Shown here piece after piece: positions 9,260 through 18,523 of a stretch of 56,912 nucleotides of DNA. The number at the start of each line of letters is the position of its first letter. Within the stretch, counting starts at the first letter, position 1. The position numbers and the translations under genes were made by a program. This DNA is from Acidimicrobiaceae bacterium (lineage in GTDB: Bacteria > Actinomycetota > Acidimicrobiia > Acidimicrobiales > Aldehydirespiratoraceae). Under the pieces are notes generated by a model. That model was given only the letters and a program-made list of their open reading frames with translations. It was not told the DNA's origin and ran no database searches. The DNA lies in assembly GCA_009843735.1 (NCBI GenBank), contig VYCW01000008.1, positions 1 to 56,912 of the forward strand, written 5' to 3'.

Positions 9260-10282
9260 TTAGTTGTAGCCGACGAGGGCTTCGCAGATGGTTCTCGTCA
9301 GCAGGGTGGTGACGTGGTAGGGGTCGGCATTGGCGTTGGGGCGGCGGTCCTCGATGTAGCCCTTGCCCTCGCGGGCGACCTGCCACGGGATCCGCACCGA
9401 CGCACCTCGGTCCGACACTCCGTAGGAGTACTGGTCATAGCGCTCGGTCTCATGCTCGCCGGTGAGGCGGAACTCGATACCGGCGCCGTAGCCGGACAGG
9501 TGCTCCTCGGGCTTACCGGCTGCGCCCAGCGCCTCACAGGCCGCGATGATCGGCTCGTAGCTCTCACGCATCGCCTTGGTCGACACGTTGGTGTGCATTC
9601 CCGCACCGTTCCAGTCGCCCAGCATCGGCTTGGGCTCGATGGTCACCTCGATCCCGTGCTTCTCGGCCAGACGGAAAAGCAGGTAGCGCGCCACCCACAT
9701 GTGATCCGCGACCGTGACGGTGTCCAGCGGCCCGATCTGGAACTCCCACTGGCCCGGCATCACCTCCGCGTTGGTGCCCGCGATACCCAGACCAGCCTGG
9801 ATACAGGCAGTGGTGTGCTCCTCGATCAGATCCCGGCCCGAGATGCGGCCCGCACCGACGCCGCAGTAGTACGGGCCCTGCGGCGGCGGGAACCCCGACG
9901 GCGGGAACCCCGCGGGCCATCGCGTGATCGCGTCCAGCAGCGTGTACTCCTGCTCCATCCCGAACCACGGAGCCTGGCCCTTGTACTTCTCATAGACCGC
10001 AACGCACTCCGCGCGCCGGTTGGTGGGATGCGGAGAAAGGTCATGGGTGAGCAACGTCTCGCACAGCACCAGGATGTTGTCGCCGCCACGAATCGGGTCA
10101 CCACAGGTGAACACCGGCTTCAACACCACGTCGGAGTTGTCGCCAGTGGCCTGATTCGTCGAAGACCCGTCGAACCCCCAGATCGGGGGCTCCTCATCAT
10201 TGTCAACGATCTTCGTCTTGGTACGAATCTCACCAACCGGCTCAACGCCGTCAATCCACAAATACTCCGCCCGATAAGTCAC
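9260..10282 (-). CDS. glnII: Glutamine synthetase type II
   Basis: A 340-aa short glutamine synthetase of the GSII (eukaryote-like) class, making glutamine from glutamate, ammonia and ATP. Visible motifs are the beta-grasp opening (YRAEYLWIDG), WGFDGSSTNQATGDNSD, the catalytic Glu in GMEQEYTLLD, GTNAEVMPGQWEFQIGP, and GAGMHTNVSTKAMR. Length matches GSII, against about 470 aa for GSI. GSII occurs in some Actinobacteria beside GSI. The gene lies 15 bp upstream of nadE on the same strand, so the two are probably co-transcribed, which would put the glutamine source beside a glutamine-dependent enzyme. Confidence 0.93.
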   Translation of the reverse strand: MTYRAEYLWIDGVEPVGEIRTKTKIVDNDEEPPIWGFDGSSTNQATGDNSDVVLKPVFTCGDPIRGGDNILVLCETLLTHDLSPHPTNRRAECVAVYEKYKGQAPWFGMEQEYTLLDAITRWPAGFPPSGFPPPQGPYYCGVGAGRISGRDLIEEHTTACIQAGLGIAGTNAEVMPGQWEFQIGPLDTVTVADHMWVARYLLFRLAEKHGIEVTIEPKPMLGDWNGAGMHTNVSTKAMRESYEPIIAACEALGAAGKPEEHLSGYGAGIEFRLTGEHETERYDQYSYGVSDRGASVRIPWQVAREGKGYIEDRRPNANADPYHVTTLLTRTICEALVGYN

Positions 10283-10344
10283 GACATCTCCTTGGTGTGT
10301 TGGGTGCTTGGGAGGCTTGGGTCCGGATCGAGGCTACCGGCCCG

Positions 10345-11118
10345 CTAGCCGTTCTCGGCCCACCAGTCATCGAGCCGGGCCAGCAGTTCATCGAGGGGCA
10401 TCTCCCCCTCGGTGCGCTTGAGTTCCAGCAGCCAGGCCAGCGCCCGGCCGACGCCGGGGCCCGGAGCCACCCCGAGGTGGTCCATGACCGCGGCGCCGTC
10501 GATCTGGGGCCGCTCGGCCGCTCTGCGCTCGGCTTCGGCCAGCTCCGCGATGCGGCGCTCAAGGTCGTCGATCTGGCGGTGTAGGTCGGCCTCCTTCTGC
10601 AGGTTCCGGGTGGTGCAGTCCGACCGGACCAGCTGGTTGAGGCGGCCCAGCAGCGGTCCGGCGTCGCGGGCGTAGCGGCGCACCGCGGCGTCGCTCCAAC
10701 CCGACGCGTAACCCTTGAACCGACCCGACAGCCGCACCAACTCGCTGACGTCCTCGACCGTGCGTTCGTCGAAGCACAGCGCGGTCAGGCGCTTGCGGGT
10801 CATCCGGGCGCCGACAGCCTCATGATGGCGGAAGGTGACCTCGCCGTGCTCGTAGCTGCGGGTGCGGGGCTTGCCTATGTCGTGGAACAGCGCAGCCAGG
10901 CGAACCACAAGGTCATCGGGTGTTTTGGCCACGACCGCGACGGTGTGGGCCAGCACGTCCTTGTGCCGGTGGATCGGATCCTGTTCCATCTGCAGATCGG
11001 GCAGTTCGGGCACGATCTCGCCCATGCGGCCGCAGTCGATCGCGGACCACAGCCGGGACGCGGGATCGTCGCCTCCGACGAGGTCGCACAGCTCGGCCCG
11101 AGGGTCCACTTCCGTCAC
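10345..11118 (-). CDS. HD-domain protein related to the C-terminal half of CCA-adding enzymes
   Basis: A 257-aa protein with an HD phosphohydrolase domain: an early His in QDPIHRHKDVLAHT, and the HD pair in LAALFHDIGKPRTR. The rest resembles the RNA-binding C-terminal part of bacterial tRNA nucleotidyltransferases and poly(A) polymerases. The N-terminal nucleotidyltransferase domain is absent, so it cannot add CCA itself; it may be a stand-alone phosphohydrolase. The start is uncertain: GTG 11118 was chosen, and ATG 11163 would add 15 residues. Neither has a clear ribosome-binding site. Confidence 0.7.
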   Translation of the reverse strand: MTEVDPRAELCDLVGGDDPASRLWSAIDCGRMGEIVPELPDLQMEQDPIHRHKDVLAHTVAVVAKTPDDLVVRLAALFHDIGKPRTRSYEHGEVTFRHHEAVGARMTRKRLTALCFDERTVEDVSELVRLSGRFKGYASGWSDAAVRRYARDAGPLLGRLNQLVRSDCTTRNLQKEADLHRQIDDLERRIAELAEAERRAAERPQIDGAAVMDHLGVAPGPGVGRALAWLLELKRTEGEMPLDELLARLDDWWAENG

Positions 11119-11215
11119 CGCAGAACAGCCTATGATCGCACCGCACTGTTCGGCCTCGCGCGACATCGGGGCTGAGCGATAACTTGTATGGTGGACACCT
11201 GGAAAGGAGTTCCAC

Positions 11216-11893
11216 ATGCGTTCACTGAGGCTCGGAGCCGCCCTGCTGGCGCTGGCGCTGGTCGCGGCAGCATGCAGCGACGACGAAGGCGGCGAGGAGG
11301 CGACACCCGAGGAAGAGGTCACCGATACCACGACGACTCGGGCGGCGACCACCACGACCGACGAGCCGCTGGTGACCACGCCGACATCGGAGCCCCCCCA
11401 GACCACGACGACTACCGAGGCTCCGTCCGAGGACACTCCCGAGGAGGCGACGACGACCCTGGCTCCGACGGTGAGCGTGGCTGCTCCCCCGCCGCCCGCC
11501 AACCTCAGGTGCGTCGGCGGCAGCGGCGACAACGAGCTCCTGGTGGAGTTCGACGCCCTCCCCGATCCCGCCGAGATCTCCAAGATCCGGACGTACTTGC
11601 AGCTTGACGGCGAGCCGGTAATCGCCAACGGCGAGTTCACGGTCGGACAGGTCGACACCACTCGCGACGGCGGGGCCCGCTGGGCCGCGCCGGTCCGCAG
11701 AGTCCCGGCCAACGTCCCCGTGAAGCTGTACGCGACCTCGTTCAACCAGCTCGGCCAGGAGTCCGGCTGGTACAGCGTGGACGGCCTCTACACCGCGGCG
11801 GGCGCCCCCTGCGGTACGGCCGCCGACATCGTCCTGCCGCCCACCACCTGCACCGCCGGCTGCGACGAGGAAGAGGGCGAGCCGGGGGCCTAA
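11216..11893 (+). CDS. Secreted lipoprotein with Thr-rich linker
   Basis: A 225-aa protein with a lipoprotein signal peptide (lipobox VAAAC, Cys about 20). An acidic, Thr/Pro-rich disordered stretch follows to about 95, then a compact domain about 97-205 that looks like a beta-sandwich (fibronectin III-like), with a Cys-rich C-terminus. A strong ribosome-binding site (GGAAAGGAG) precedes the ATG. It is probably anchored to the outer face of the membrane. Function unknown. Confidence 0.8.
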   Translation: MRSLRLGAALLALALVAAACSDDEGGEEATPEEEVTDTTTTRAATTTTDEPLVTTPTSEPPQTTTTTEAPSEDTPEEATTTLAPTVSVAAPPPPANLRCVGGSGDNELLVEFDALPDPAEISKIRTYLQLDGEPVIANGEFTVGQVDTTRDGGARWAAPVRRVPANVPVKLYATSFNQLGQESGWYSVDGLYTAAGAPCGTAADIVLPPTTCTAGCDEEEGEPGA

Positions 11894-11976
11894 CCCCGTT
11901 CAGCCGACTCGGCCGGGGAACCAGCCGGGCACGGCCAGCGTCATAGGTGTAAACCGTCCCGACAGGGAGGACACCT

Positions 11977-13473
11977 GTGACCTACACCAACACTCCTCGA
12001 GTTGAGCAGCGGCGCGGCCGCGCCCCGTTCCTATTCGTGCTCGCGCTGGTGGGCGCGGCGCTGCTGTTGCTGACGGCATGCGTCGGCGGCGACGACGAGG
12101 ACGCCGCCGCGGCCGAGCGCGTGATGGCCACTTCAGCGGACGACGCACCCGCTGACTTCGCCGAAGATGCCGCCGCGGAGGAAGCGCCGATGGCCGAGCC
12201 GGACGAAGGCACCGCCACTGCCGGTGAAGCGTCCAGACTGCAGGCAGGAACCGACGGCGCTGCGCTGGCGGTTCCCACCGCGCTCACCCCCGCCGACCTG
12301 GGCCGCGAGATCGTCTACCGGGCCACCATCAGCGTGCAGGCCGACGACGTGACCGCGGCCAGCAACGAGGCGGTGGCCATCGTCCAGGGCTTGGGCGGGA
12401 TCGTCTTCAACCAGACCACCCGTACCGAGCCCCGGCCCCAGGCCGAGATCACATTCAAGGTGCTGCCCGCCGACTTCTCGACCGCGCTGGAGCGCCTGGC
12501 CGGCGTGGGCAAGCTGGTCGACCAGTCGATCAGCGCCGACGACGTGACCGAGCGGGTCGTCGACCTTCAGAGCCGCATCAGCACCGCCGAGACCAGCGTG
12601 ACCCGCCTGCGCAAGCTCCTGGAGGAGGCCGTCGAGCTGGAGGACGTGGCCCAGATCGAGCGGGAGCTGCTCGACCGGGAGACCACCCTGGAGGTCCTGC
12701 GGGGCCAGTTGCGCACCCTGCGCGACCAAGTGGACCTGGCCACCATCACCCTGACCATCCACCAGTCGCCCACCGTGCCGCCCGACACCGGGATCGAGGT
12801 GGACGCCTGGATCTCCGAAGACGCCGAAGACCCCTGCCTGGGGGCACAGCACCTCACCGTCGACCCCGACTCGACCGTGTACCTGTGCCTGGAGGTGGAG
12901 AACCCGGGCGCCTCAGCCCTCACCGAGGTATCGGTCCGGTCCCTCGACGTGCGTCTCGACACCGGCGCCTTCGAGACGCGGCAGGGCGGCTTCGACCGGA
13001 TCGAGCCCGGAGAGCTGCTGGTTGCCGTGCTGGAGGTTCCCGTCACCGACGGGCGTCTGGCCGGCCGGGTGGCCACCCGGGGCCTGGAGATCCGGCTACA
13101 GGCCGAGGCCACCCCGGTGGACGCCGAGGGAGCCGAGCTTCCCGAGGTCTCCGGCACCGCCCTCGTGTGGCTCGACTCCCGCACCGACGAGTCGCTGCCG
13201 GGGTTCGCCGACTCGATCTCCGAGGGTGCCGGCTTCCTGCGCACCATCGTGGGCGTGGTCCTGGTCGTGGTTGGCGTGCTCGTGCCCTTCCTGCCCTTCC
13301 TAGCCGTGATCGCGGCTCTCATCTGGTGGCGCCGCCGCCGGCGCCGGAACCGCCCGGAGCGCACCCCCAAGCCGGAGCGCAGGCCACGGTCGAGGCGCAG
13401 GAGGGCGAAGGCTGAGGTGCCTGCACCCCCGCCACCGGCACCCAGGCCCGAGGATTCCGGCGAATCGTCCTAG
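11977..13473 (+). CDS. DUF4349-family membrane lipoprotein
   Basis: A 498-aa protein with a lipobox-containing signal (LLTAC), an acidic Ala-rich linker, then the DUF4349 domain about 110-270. That domain begins at REIVYRATISVQADDV and contains a coiled-coil helix pair (RISTAETSVTRLRKLLEEAVELEDVAQIERELLDR in two halves). A second beta-rich domain is followed by a C-terminal membrane segment (about 425-455) and a strongly basic cytoplasmic tail. A GGGAGG ribosome-binding site supports the GTG start. DUF4349 proteins are envelope proteins of unknown function. Confidence 0.85.
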   Translation: MTYTNTPRVEQRRGRAPFLFVLALVGAALLLLTACVGGDDEDAAAAERVMATSADDAPADFAEDAAAEEAPMAEPDEGTATAGEASRLQAGTDGAALAVPTALTPADLGREIVYRATISVQADDVTAASNEAVAIVQGLGGIVFNQTTRTEPRPQAEITFKVLPADFSTALERLAGVGKLVDQSISADDVTERVVDLQSRISTAETSVTRLRKLLEEAVELEDVAQIERELLDRETTLEVLRGQLRTLRDQVDLATITLTIHQSPTVPPDTGIEVDAWISEDAEDPCLGAQHLTVDPDSTVYLCLEVENPGASALTEVSVRSLDVRLDTGAFETRQGGFDRIEPGELLVAVLEVPVTDGRLAGRVATRGLEIRLQAEATPVDAEGAELPEVSGTALVWLDSRTDESLPGFADSISEGAGFLRTIVGVVLVVVGVLVPFLPFLAVIAALIWWRRRRRRNRPERTPKPERRPRSRRRRAKAEVPAPPPPAPRPEDSGESS

Positions 13474-13495
13474 CCTGTCGCGATGGGTGAAGTAG

Positions 13496-13945
13496 ATGGG
13501 TGAAGTACAGGAACGCAACAAGCAGATCGTGGCCCGGTACTGGGACGCCATGTACACCCACGACTGGGAGGCCGTAGCCGGCTTCTTCACCGCTGAGGCC
13601 AGCTACATGGACGTGGGCTCGGGCGAGTCGGGCGGGGGCGCCCGCGGCCCGGACCAGATCGTGGCCCGCCTACGGCTCGGGCTGGAACCGGTGGAGCGCC
13701 ACACCCACGAGCCGGGCCTGGTGGTAGCCGAGGGCCCGGTCGTCGTCACCGAACACCTGGAGGTCTGGTGGTTCCACACCGGTGAGGTGGTCCGGCACCC
13801 GTTCACGTCGGTCATGGAACTCGACAGCGACGGTCTCATCACCCGCTGGTGGGACTACTCCAACCTGTCGAACCTGCTAGACAACGCGCCGCGGTGGTGG
13901 CTGGAGCACATCGCGTCGGGCTGGCGCTCAACCCTCGACGCCTAG
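13496..13945 (+). CDS. SnoaL/NTF2-like fold protein
   Basis: A 149-aa protein with the cone-shaped NTF2/SnoaL pattern: an N-terminal helix (NKQIVARYWDAMYTHDWEAVAGFF) leads into curved beta strands ending in VMELDSDGLITRWWDYSNLSNL. Family members include polyketide cyclases and limonene-epoxide hydrolase-like enzymes, but many have no known substrate. It starts the run of three genes ending with the sulfotransferase, which suggests small-molecule metabolism. Confidence 0.75.
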   Translation: MGEVQERNKQIVARYWDAMYTHDWEAVAGFFTAEASYMDVGSGESGGGARGPDQIVARLRLGLEPVERHTHEPGLVVAEGPVVVTEHLEVWWFHTGEVVRHPFTSVMELDSDGLITRWWDYSNLSNLLDNAPRWWLEHIASGWRSTLDA

Positions 13946-13994
13946 TGCGACCGCCCGGGCTGAGCCTCGCCCTTGACACCGGGGGGAGCCTCCG

Positions 13995-15173
13995 ATGACC
14001 GCATCGTCTGACCCGTCCGACGCCTGGCGCATCTTCTGCGGCCGCCTCGCCGACGCCGGTGCGGCCGCGCTGGCTAACCCGATGGCCGATGGCGCCCGCA
14101 ACCAGGCCGAGGGGCTGCGGTGCCTGACTCGCCAGCTGGTGTTCGCGGTGCAGCACGCCGTGGAGTTCCGTGACGCTGACTTCCCCGCCTTCCACCGCTT
14201 CGATGACGACGTGACCAAGTGGGGCGGCCCTAACACCGACAACAACTATCTGCGGTGCGCCATCGACCCCTCCGGCCTCTACCGGCTCACCGCGGATGTG
14301 GCTGGATGCCGGGGCGCAATCCTGTCGCTGGGTGAGGGCGACATGCAGCTCGGCCAGTACGGGGTCTTCAGCGAGCTGTCGCTTCGTGACCTGCACCTCG
14401 ACAACGACCGCCTGGAGGTGATGATCGGGCCCGAGCGTCCTGAGGGCGCCGCCGACTGGATGGCCACCAACCCCTCCGTGCGCCAGTTGACGATCCGGGT
14501 GTACGTGTGCGACTGGGCCGCCGACGCCATACCCGACTTCTACATCGAGCGCCTCGACCGGGGCGCGGACCGGCCGTCGCTGCTCACCGTCGACCACATG
14601 GCCGCCGCGCTGGACGAGGCGGCCGACTGGGTAGAGCGCTCAGTCCCCTTCTGGCTGGGCTTCATGGAGCAGGCCCGCCAGCGCTACACCGACAACGTCC
14701 TCTCGCCGCCCCTGCCAGCCAAGGGTGGAGCCGACAACATCGCCTACGGCGGGGGATTCTGGGACCTCACCGACGGCGAGGCCTGGCTCATCACCTTCGA
14801 GCCGCCCGAGGCCTTCACATGGTCGATCCAGACTCACACCTGGCCGTGGTTCGAGTCCGGTGACCTGGCCCACGCCCAGATGAGCCTCAACGACGTGACC
14901 GCCCACACCGACGGCGACGGCGTGGTGCGGGCCGTGGTCAGCCACAACGATCCGGGGGTGCCCAACTGGATCGACACCGAGGGCCGCCCGGTGGGCATGT
15001 TCATCTACCGGTGGGTCGGCGCCTCGGACATGCCTGCCGCCGAGGCCACCGTGGTCCCGCTGGCGGAGCTGCGCCGCCATCTCCCCGCCGACCATCCGAC
15101 CGTGACAGGGGACCAGCGCCGCCGGCAGCTGGAGGCCCGGCGCCGGGGCGTGCATCGAAGGTTCCGGCGCTGA
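13995..15173 (+). CDS. DUF1214-type protein
   Basis: A 392-aa soluble protein. The middle (YLRCAIDPSGLYRLTADVAG ... LSLGEGDMQLGQYG) and the C-terminal part (GGFWDLTDGEAWLITFEPPEA, SHNDPGVPNWIDTEG) match the DUF1214/DUF1254-like proteins common in actinobacteria. There is no signal peptide. It lies 30 bp upstream of the sulfotransferase. Biochemical role unknown. Confidence 0.7.
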   Translation: MTASSDPSDAWRIFCGRLADAGAAALANPMADGARNQAEGLRCLTRQLVFAVQHAVEFRDADFPAFHRFDDDVTKWGGPNTDNNYLRCAIDPSGLYRLTADVAGCRGAILSLGEGDMQLGQYGVFSELSLRDLHLDNDRLEVMIGPERPEGAADWMATNPSVRQLTIRVYVCDWAADAIPDFYIERLDRGADRPSLLTVDHMAAALDEAADWVERSVPFWLGFMEQARQRYTDNVLSPPLPAKGGADNIAYGGGFWDLTDGEAWLITFEPPEAFTWSIQTHTWPWFESGDLAHAQMSLNDVTAHTDGDGVVRAVVSHNDPGVPNWIDTEGRPVGMFIYRWVGASDMPAAEATVVPLAELRRHLPADHPTVTGDQRRRQLEARRRGVHRRFRR

Positions 15174-15202
15174 GCGATCCCGCTGCGCCCGGAACGGGCT
15201 CG

Positions 15203-16480
15203 GTGCCCTGGCGACCGCCGAGGAGGCCTCGCTGGGTCGATCGCCTCAATGGCCATGCCGGCTACGCCGGCGACGCCCGACGGCTCGTCCCCCTCGACCC
15301 CGAGGAGCTGATGGCGGCGGCCGTCGAGGAGTCCGGGCTGGCGGACTTCGGCCGGCCCGGCGAGTTCGGCGACGGTGCGGAGACGGCCGGGGCGAGCTGG
15401 CGCAACCACTTCGAGGTGTTCATGGAGGCCCTCGAACGGGAAGGCCGGCTCCACCTGGTGGGACGGCTCCTCACCCGAACCGACCTCCTGAGAGCGCTAC
15501 AGAACCGGCTGAAGCTCGTCGAACTGTGGCGCTCGCGGCCCGACATCGCTGAACAGCCGATCCGCGAGCCCCTGGTGGTGATCGGGGCGGCCCGGTCGGG
15601 CACGTCGATCCTGCACGAGCTGCTGGCCCTCGATCCGGCCCACGCCACCCCGACCACCTGGAAGGTCCACCAGCCGGTGGCGGCCGCCACCGGCGACGCC
15701 GAGGCCGTCGCGGCGGCCCGTCGCAGCGTCGACGCCGTCGTGTCGTTCTGGCACGACGTTCAGCCCGAGTACGAGGCCATGCACCGCAACGGCGGCGACC
15801 TCCCTACCGAGTGCATCTTCTTGACCCTGCCCACCTTCCTGTCCGACAACTGGGCCGGCACCCACACCGTGCCCAGCTACAGCCGGCATCTGGCCCTGGC
15901 CGACCACCGTCCCGCCTACGAGTGGCACCGCCGCACCCTCCAGACCCTGAGCCGGCGCGAGCCCGACCGGCGCTGGGTGCTCAAGGCACCGAGCCATCTG
16001 GCCACCCTCCGGGAGCTGTTCGCGATCTACCCCGACGCCAGGGTCATACAACTCCATCGGGATCCGGCCGCCACCCTGCCATCGATGCTGAGCCTCATGG
16101 GCACGCTGCGCTGGATGCGCACCGGCACCGTCGACATGGCGCCGGTGGTGGGCCCGACGATGGCCGGCGTCGCCCAGCTGCAGCACCGGGCCATCGCCGA
16201 TCGGGCCTCGGGGCGACTGCCCGACGACCGCTTCTTCGACCTGCCCTACGCGGACTTGGTCGCCGACCCGGTCGGCGCCATCAGCGCCGCCTACCAGCGG
16301 TTCGGGTGGGCGATGCCCGCGTCAATGCCCGACGCCGTCCGGGCCTATCTGGAGTCCAAGCCGAAGGACTCCAGGGGCCGCCACCGGTACTCGCCCGAGG
16401 ACTTCGGGCTGACCGCCGGGGAGATCCGGTCGGCCTTCGGCGACTATCTCGAACGCTTCTACATCAGGCCCGAGCGCTGA
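15203..16480 (+). CDS. Sulfotransferase family protein
   Basis: A 425-aa protein whose PAPS-binding P-loop lies in VVIGAARSGTSILHELLALDP (about 127-147). The 3'-phosphate-binding region follows in the central part (WVLKAPSHLATLRELFAIYPDARVIQLHRDPAATLPSM). These large Sulfotransfer_3 enzymes are abundant in actinobacteria and move sulfate from PAPS to unknown small molecules or lipids. The frame stays open well upstream, but GTG 15203 is the first sensible start after the DUF1214 stop. Confidence 0.85.
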   Translation: MPWRPPRRPRWVDRLNGHAGYAGDARRLVPLDPEELMAAAVEESGLADFGRPGEFGDGAETAGASWRNHFEVFMEALEREGRLHLVGRLLTRTDLLRALQNRLKLVELWRSRPDIAEQPIREPLVVIGAARSGTSILHELLALDPAHATPTTWKVHQPVAAATGDAEAVAAARRSVDAVVSFWHDVQPEYEAMHRNGGDLPTECIFLTLPTFLSDNWAGTHTVPSYSRHLALADHRPAYEWHRRTLQTLSRREPDRRWVLKAPSHLATLRELFAIYPDARVIQLHRDPAATLPSMLSLMGTLRWMRTGTVDMAPVVGPTMAGVAQLQHRAIADRASGRLPDDRFFDLPYADLVADPVGAISAAYQRFGWAMPASMPDAVRAYLESKPKDSRGRHRYSPEDFGLTAGEIRSAFGDYLERFYIRPER

Positions 16481-16500
16481 GGACCCGGGCGCCGGGTCCT
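16480..16500. terminator. Bidirectional stem-loop terminator
   Basis: AGGACCCGG and CCGGGTCCT form a perfect 9-bp stem around a GCG loop, starting at the sulfotransferase stop codon. It lies between two convergent genes (ends at 16480 and 16512). No U-tract follows, as is common in high-GC actinobacteria. Confidence 0.65.
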
Positions 16501-16511
16501 GGGGCTGCCCA

Positions 16512-16781
16512 TCACGATCCGGGCTGCTCGCCGCGACGGCTGCGCCGGATCACGCTCGCAGCGATCGCGACACCCACTGCAACGATGGCGCCCCCGACCA
16601 CCAGTACCGGATCGATGTCGGTCCAGAATCGATCGGTGAGAGTGGCCACGGTGATCGCAATGAAGAGAAGACCGGCCACCAGCGACACGGGATCAGCACG
16701 GCGGGACTTCCTGGCGTCAGACTGACGCCGAGCGGCAGAGTCGGTGTCCAGCACTTCGTCGCTCATCGGCACATCGCTCAC
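16512..16781 (-). CDS. Small two-helix membrane protein
   Basis: An 89-aa protein with a charged N-terminal segment and two membrane helices (SLVAGLLFIAITVATL and VLVVGGAIVAVGVAIAASVI), ending in basic residues. It overlaps the PspC-domain gene by 4 bp (ATGA), so it is translationally coupled and probably acts with it. Function unknown. Confidence 0.75.
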   Translation of the reverse strand: MSDVPMSDEVLDTDSAARRQSDARKSRRADPVSLVAGLLFIAITVATLTDRFWTDIDPVLVVGGAIVAVGVAIAASVIRRSRRGEQPGS

Positions 16782-18394
16782 GGTTCCATCGCTCCCATCG
16801 AGGTTGTGGCGGGCACGCTCACGATCTCAGCCTCGCCGATGCCGATGTCGACATCCAGGCGCAGCTCGCCCTCGGGCTCGCCCCATACCGGTGTGGTGAT
16901 CCGGCGGGCAAGGCCGACGCCGTCCTCACTGCTCTCCCAGGGGTAGCCGGAGCCGCGGGCCTCAGCGAGCAGGGATTGGAACATCCGCCGGAAATGGGTT
17001 TCGTCTCCGACGTCGGCTCCATCGGTTACGAGGCGCGCCAACCGCTGCCGCTCATGCGGCGGGATCGGAGACCCGCGGTATCTCTCGTAGGCGTCCAGGT
17101 AGTCCCCCAGGTCACCAATGCCGTCCTCTGAGCCACTACCGCCCCCGTAGCCGGAGGGCTGTGTCAGCAGTTCTTCCAGCAGGTGCCGGGAATGCTGCAG
17201 GTCCAACTGACTGTCGGGCACCGGGCCGCCGTACCAAACCCGCATACTCCCCGCGCCCACATTCACATCGGCGGTAGTCCTCATGTTGTCAGGGACGTAG
17301 ATGTCCATCTCGCCGACGCTGAGGCTGAGGTCTAGGGACTTGACTGTGCCATCGGGCTCAAGCCCGCGGAGGTCCACAACCAGCTTGCCGACGCCGTGAC
17401 GGTATTCGTCTTGAAGTTCGTTGACGTCGGTGACGGCCACCCGGACCTCCCCGACCCCCGATCCCCACGGCAGTTCGGCTCCAGCGAAGAGAATGAGCGG
17501 CGCGGAGAGCACGACTCCGAGCAGGATCAGGCCTCGGGCAGGGCGGGCGAATGCCGAGCCCAGCAGCCCGGCGCCCGTGATGGCCAGAGCGATGGCGAAG
17601 TAGACCCCGATGTCCACCTCGACTGCGTCGATGCGATCCAGCACCACCGCGCCGCCGGTATAGACGAGCAGGATCGCGACGGTGAGATAGCCAATCGTTG
17701 TGCGCCCTTGCCGTCGCACCGGCGAGCCGGAGGGCGGCCCAGGCCCGGCTGGCGGGGCGGTCGGCCACTCCGGCCCGGCCGCGGTGGGGGGAGGCGGTGC
17801 ACCGGTCGCGTACGCCGAGGAGGGCGGCGGCGTGCCCGGCGGCGGTGGAGCCGGCGGCCGGGCCGGAGTGGACTCGGGCCGACGGGCGGGCCCCGGCCAC
17901 AGGACCAGCGCCACGCCGGCGGCGATGAGGATGAGGGCCAGATAGGGAGCGATCTTCCATACGTCGATGAACAGGCCAAAGAGGTTGCCGCTGAGGTTGG
18001 CGGTGATCAGCAGGCCGAGACCGATCAGGACCACGGCCATCAGGCTGCGGAAGCGATGGGGTGAGTCTCCCCCCAGGGCCTTGGCGACGATGCTGCGCGA
18101 GTCCTCGGTGGGCAGGGCCAGCCAGCCGATCAGGTACAGGAACGGGCCGGCGCCCCCCAGGAACGTCAGGACGATGAAGGCGATCCTCACGATCACCGCG
18201 TCGATGCCGAAGTAGGCGCCGATGCCGCCGGCGACCCCGGCGATCACCTTGTCGGTGGAACTGCGACACAGGGTGCGGCGCTCGGCCGCGGCGCCCTCGG
18301 CCGCGGCGCCGTCAGTCGCGGTACCGTTAGTCGCGGCACCCGGGTCGGGGTCGGGACTCGGCTCGTCTACGCCAGGCGGCTGCTCGTCGGGCAT
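16778..18394 (-). CDS. PspC-domain membrane protein
   Basis: A 538-aa protein. An Ala-rich N-terminus leads into a PspC domain at about 42-100 (KVIAGVAGGIGAYFGIDAVIVRIAFIVLTF). Further membrane helices, a Pro-rich cytoplasmic loop, and a C-terminal extracytoplasmic region with a toast-rack-like repeat (GVGEVRVAVTDVNEL, LSLSVGEMDIYVP) follow. It is divergent from a PspC-containing histidine kinase at 18524, so the locus looks like an envelope-stress or cell-wall-antibiotic sensing module of the LiaF/LiaS type; that role is inference. The ATG at 18394 is the last good start before the intergenic region. Confidence 0.8.
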   Translation of the reverse strand: MPDEQPPGVDEPSPDPDPGAATNGTATDGAAAEGAAAERRTLCRSSTDKVIAGVAGGIGAYFGIDAVIVRIAFIVLTFLGGAGPFLYLIGWLALPTEDSRSIVAKALGGDSPHRFRSLMAVVLIGLGLLITANLSGNLFGLFIDVWKIAPYLALILIAAGVALVLWPGPARRPESTPARPPAPPPPGTPPPSSAYATGAPPPPTAAGPEWPTAPPAGPGPPSGSPVRRQGRTTIGYLTVAILLVYTGGAVVLDRIDAVEVDIGVYFAIALAITGAGLLGSAFARPARGLILLGVVLSAPLILFAGAELPWGSGVGEVRVAVTDVNELQDEYRHGVGKLVVDLRGLEPDGTVKSLDLSLSVGEMDIYVPDNMRTTADVNVGAGSMRVWYGGPVPDSQLDLQHSRHLLEELLTQPSGYGGGSGSEDGIGDLGDYLDAYERYRGSPIPPHERQRLARLVTDGADVGDETHFRRMFQSLLAEARGSGYPWESSEDGVGLARRITTPVWGEPEGELRLDVDIGIGEAEIVSVPATTSMGAMEP

Positions 18395-18523
18395 GTTCCC
18401 AGTGTGGGCTCCGGCCCGGCGGAGCCCAATGGGGAATGTCCCTGAACCTTCCCTTAGGGCTGCCGCGGATGTCCGGGGTGATCCCCGGTGCCGTCGGCGA
18501 GCGGTCGTGTCATCATCTCTCCT

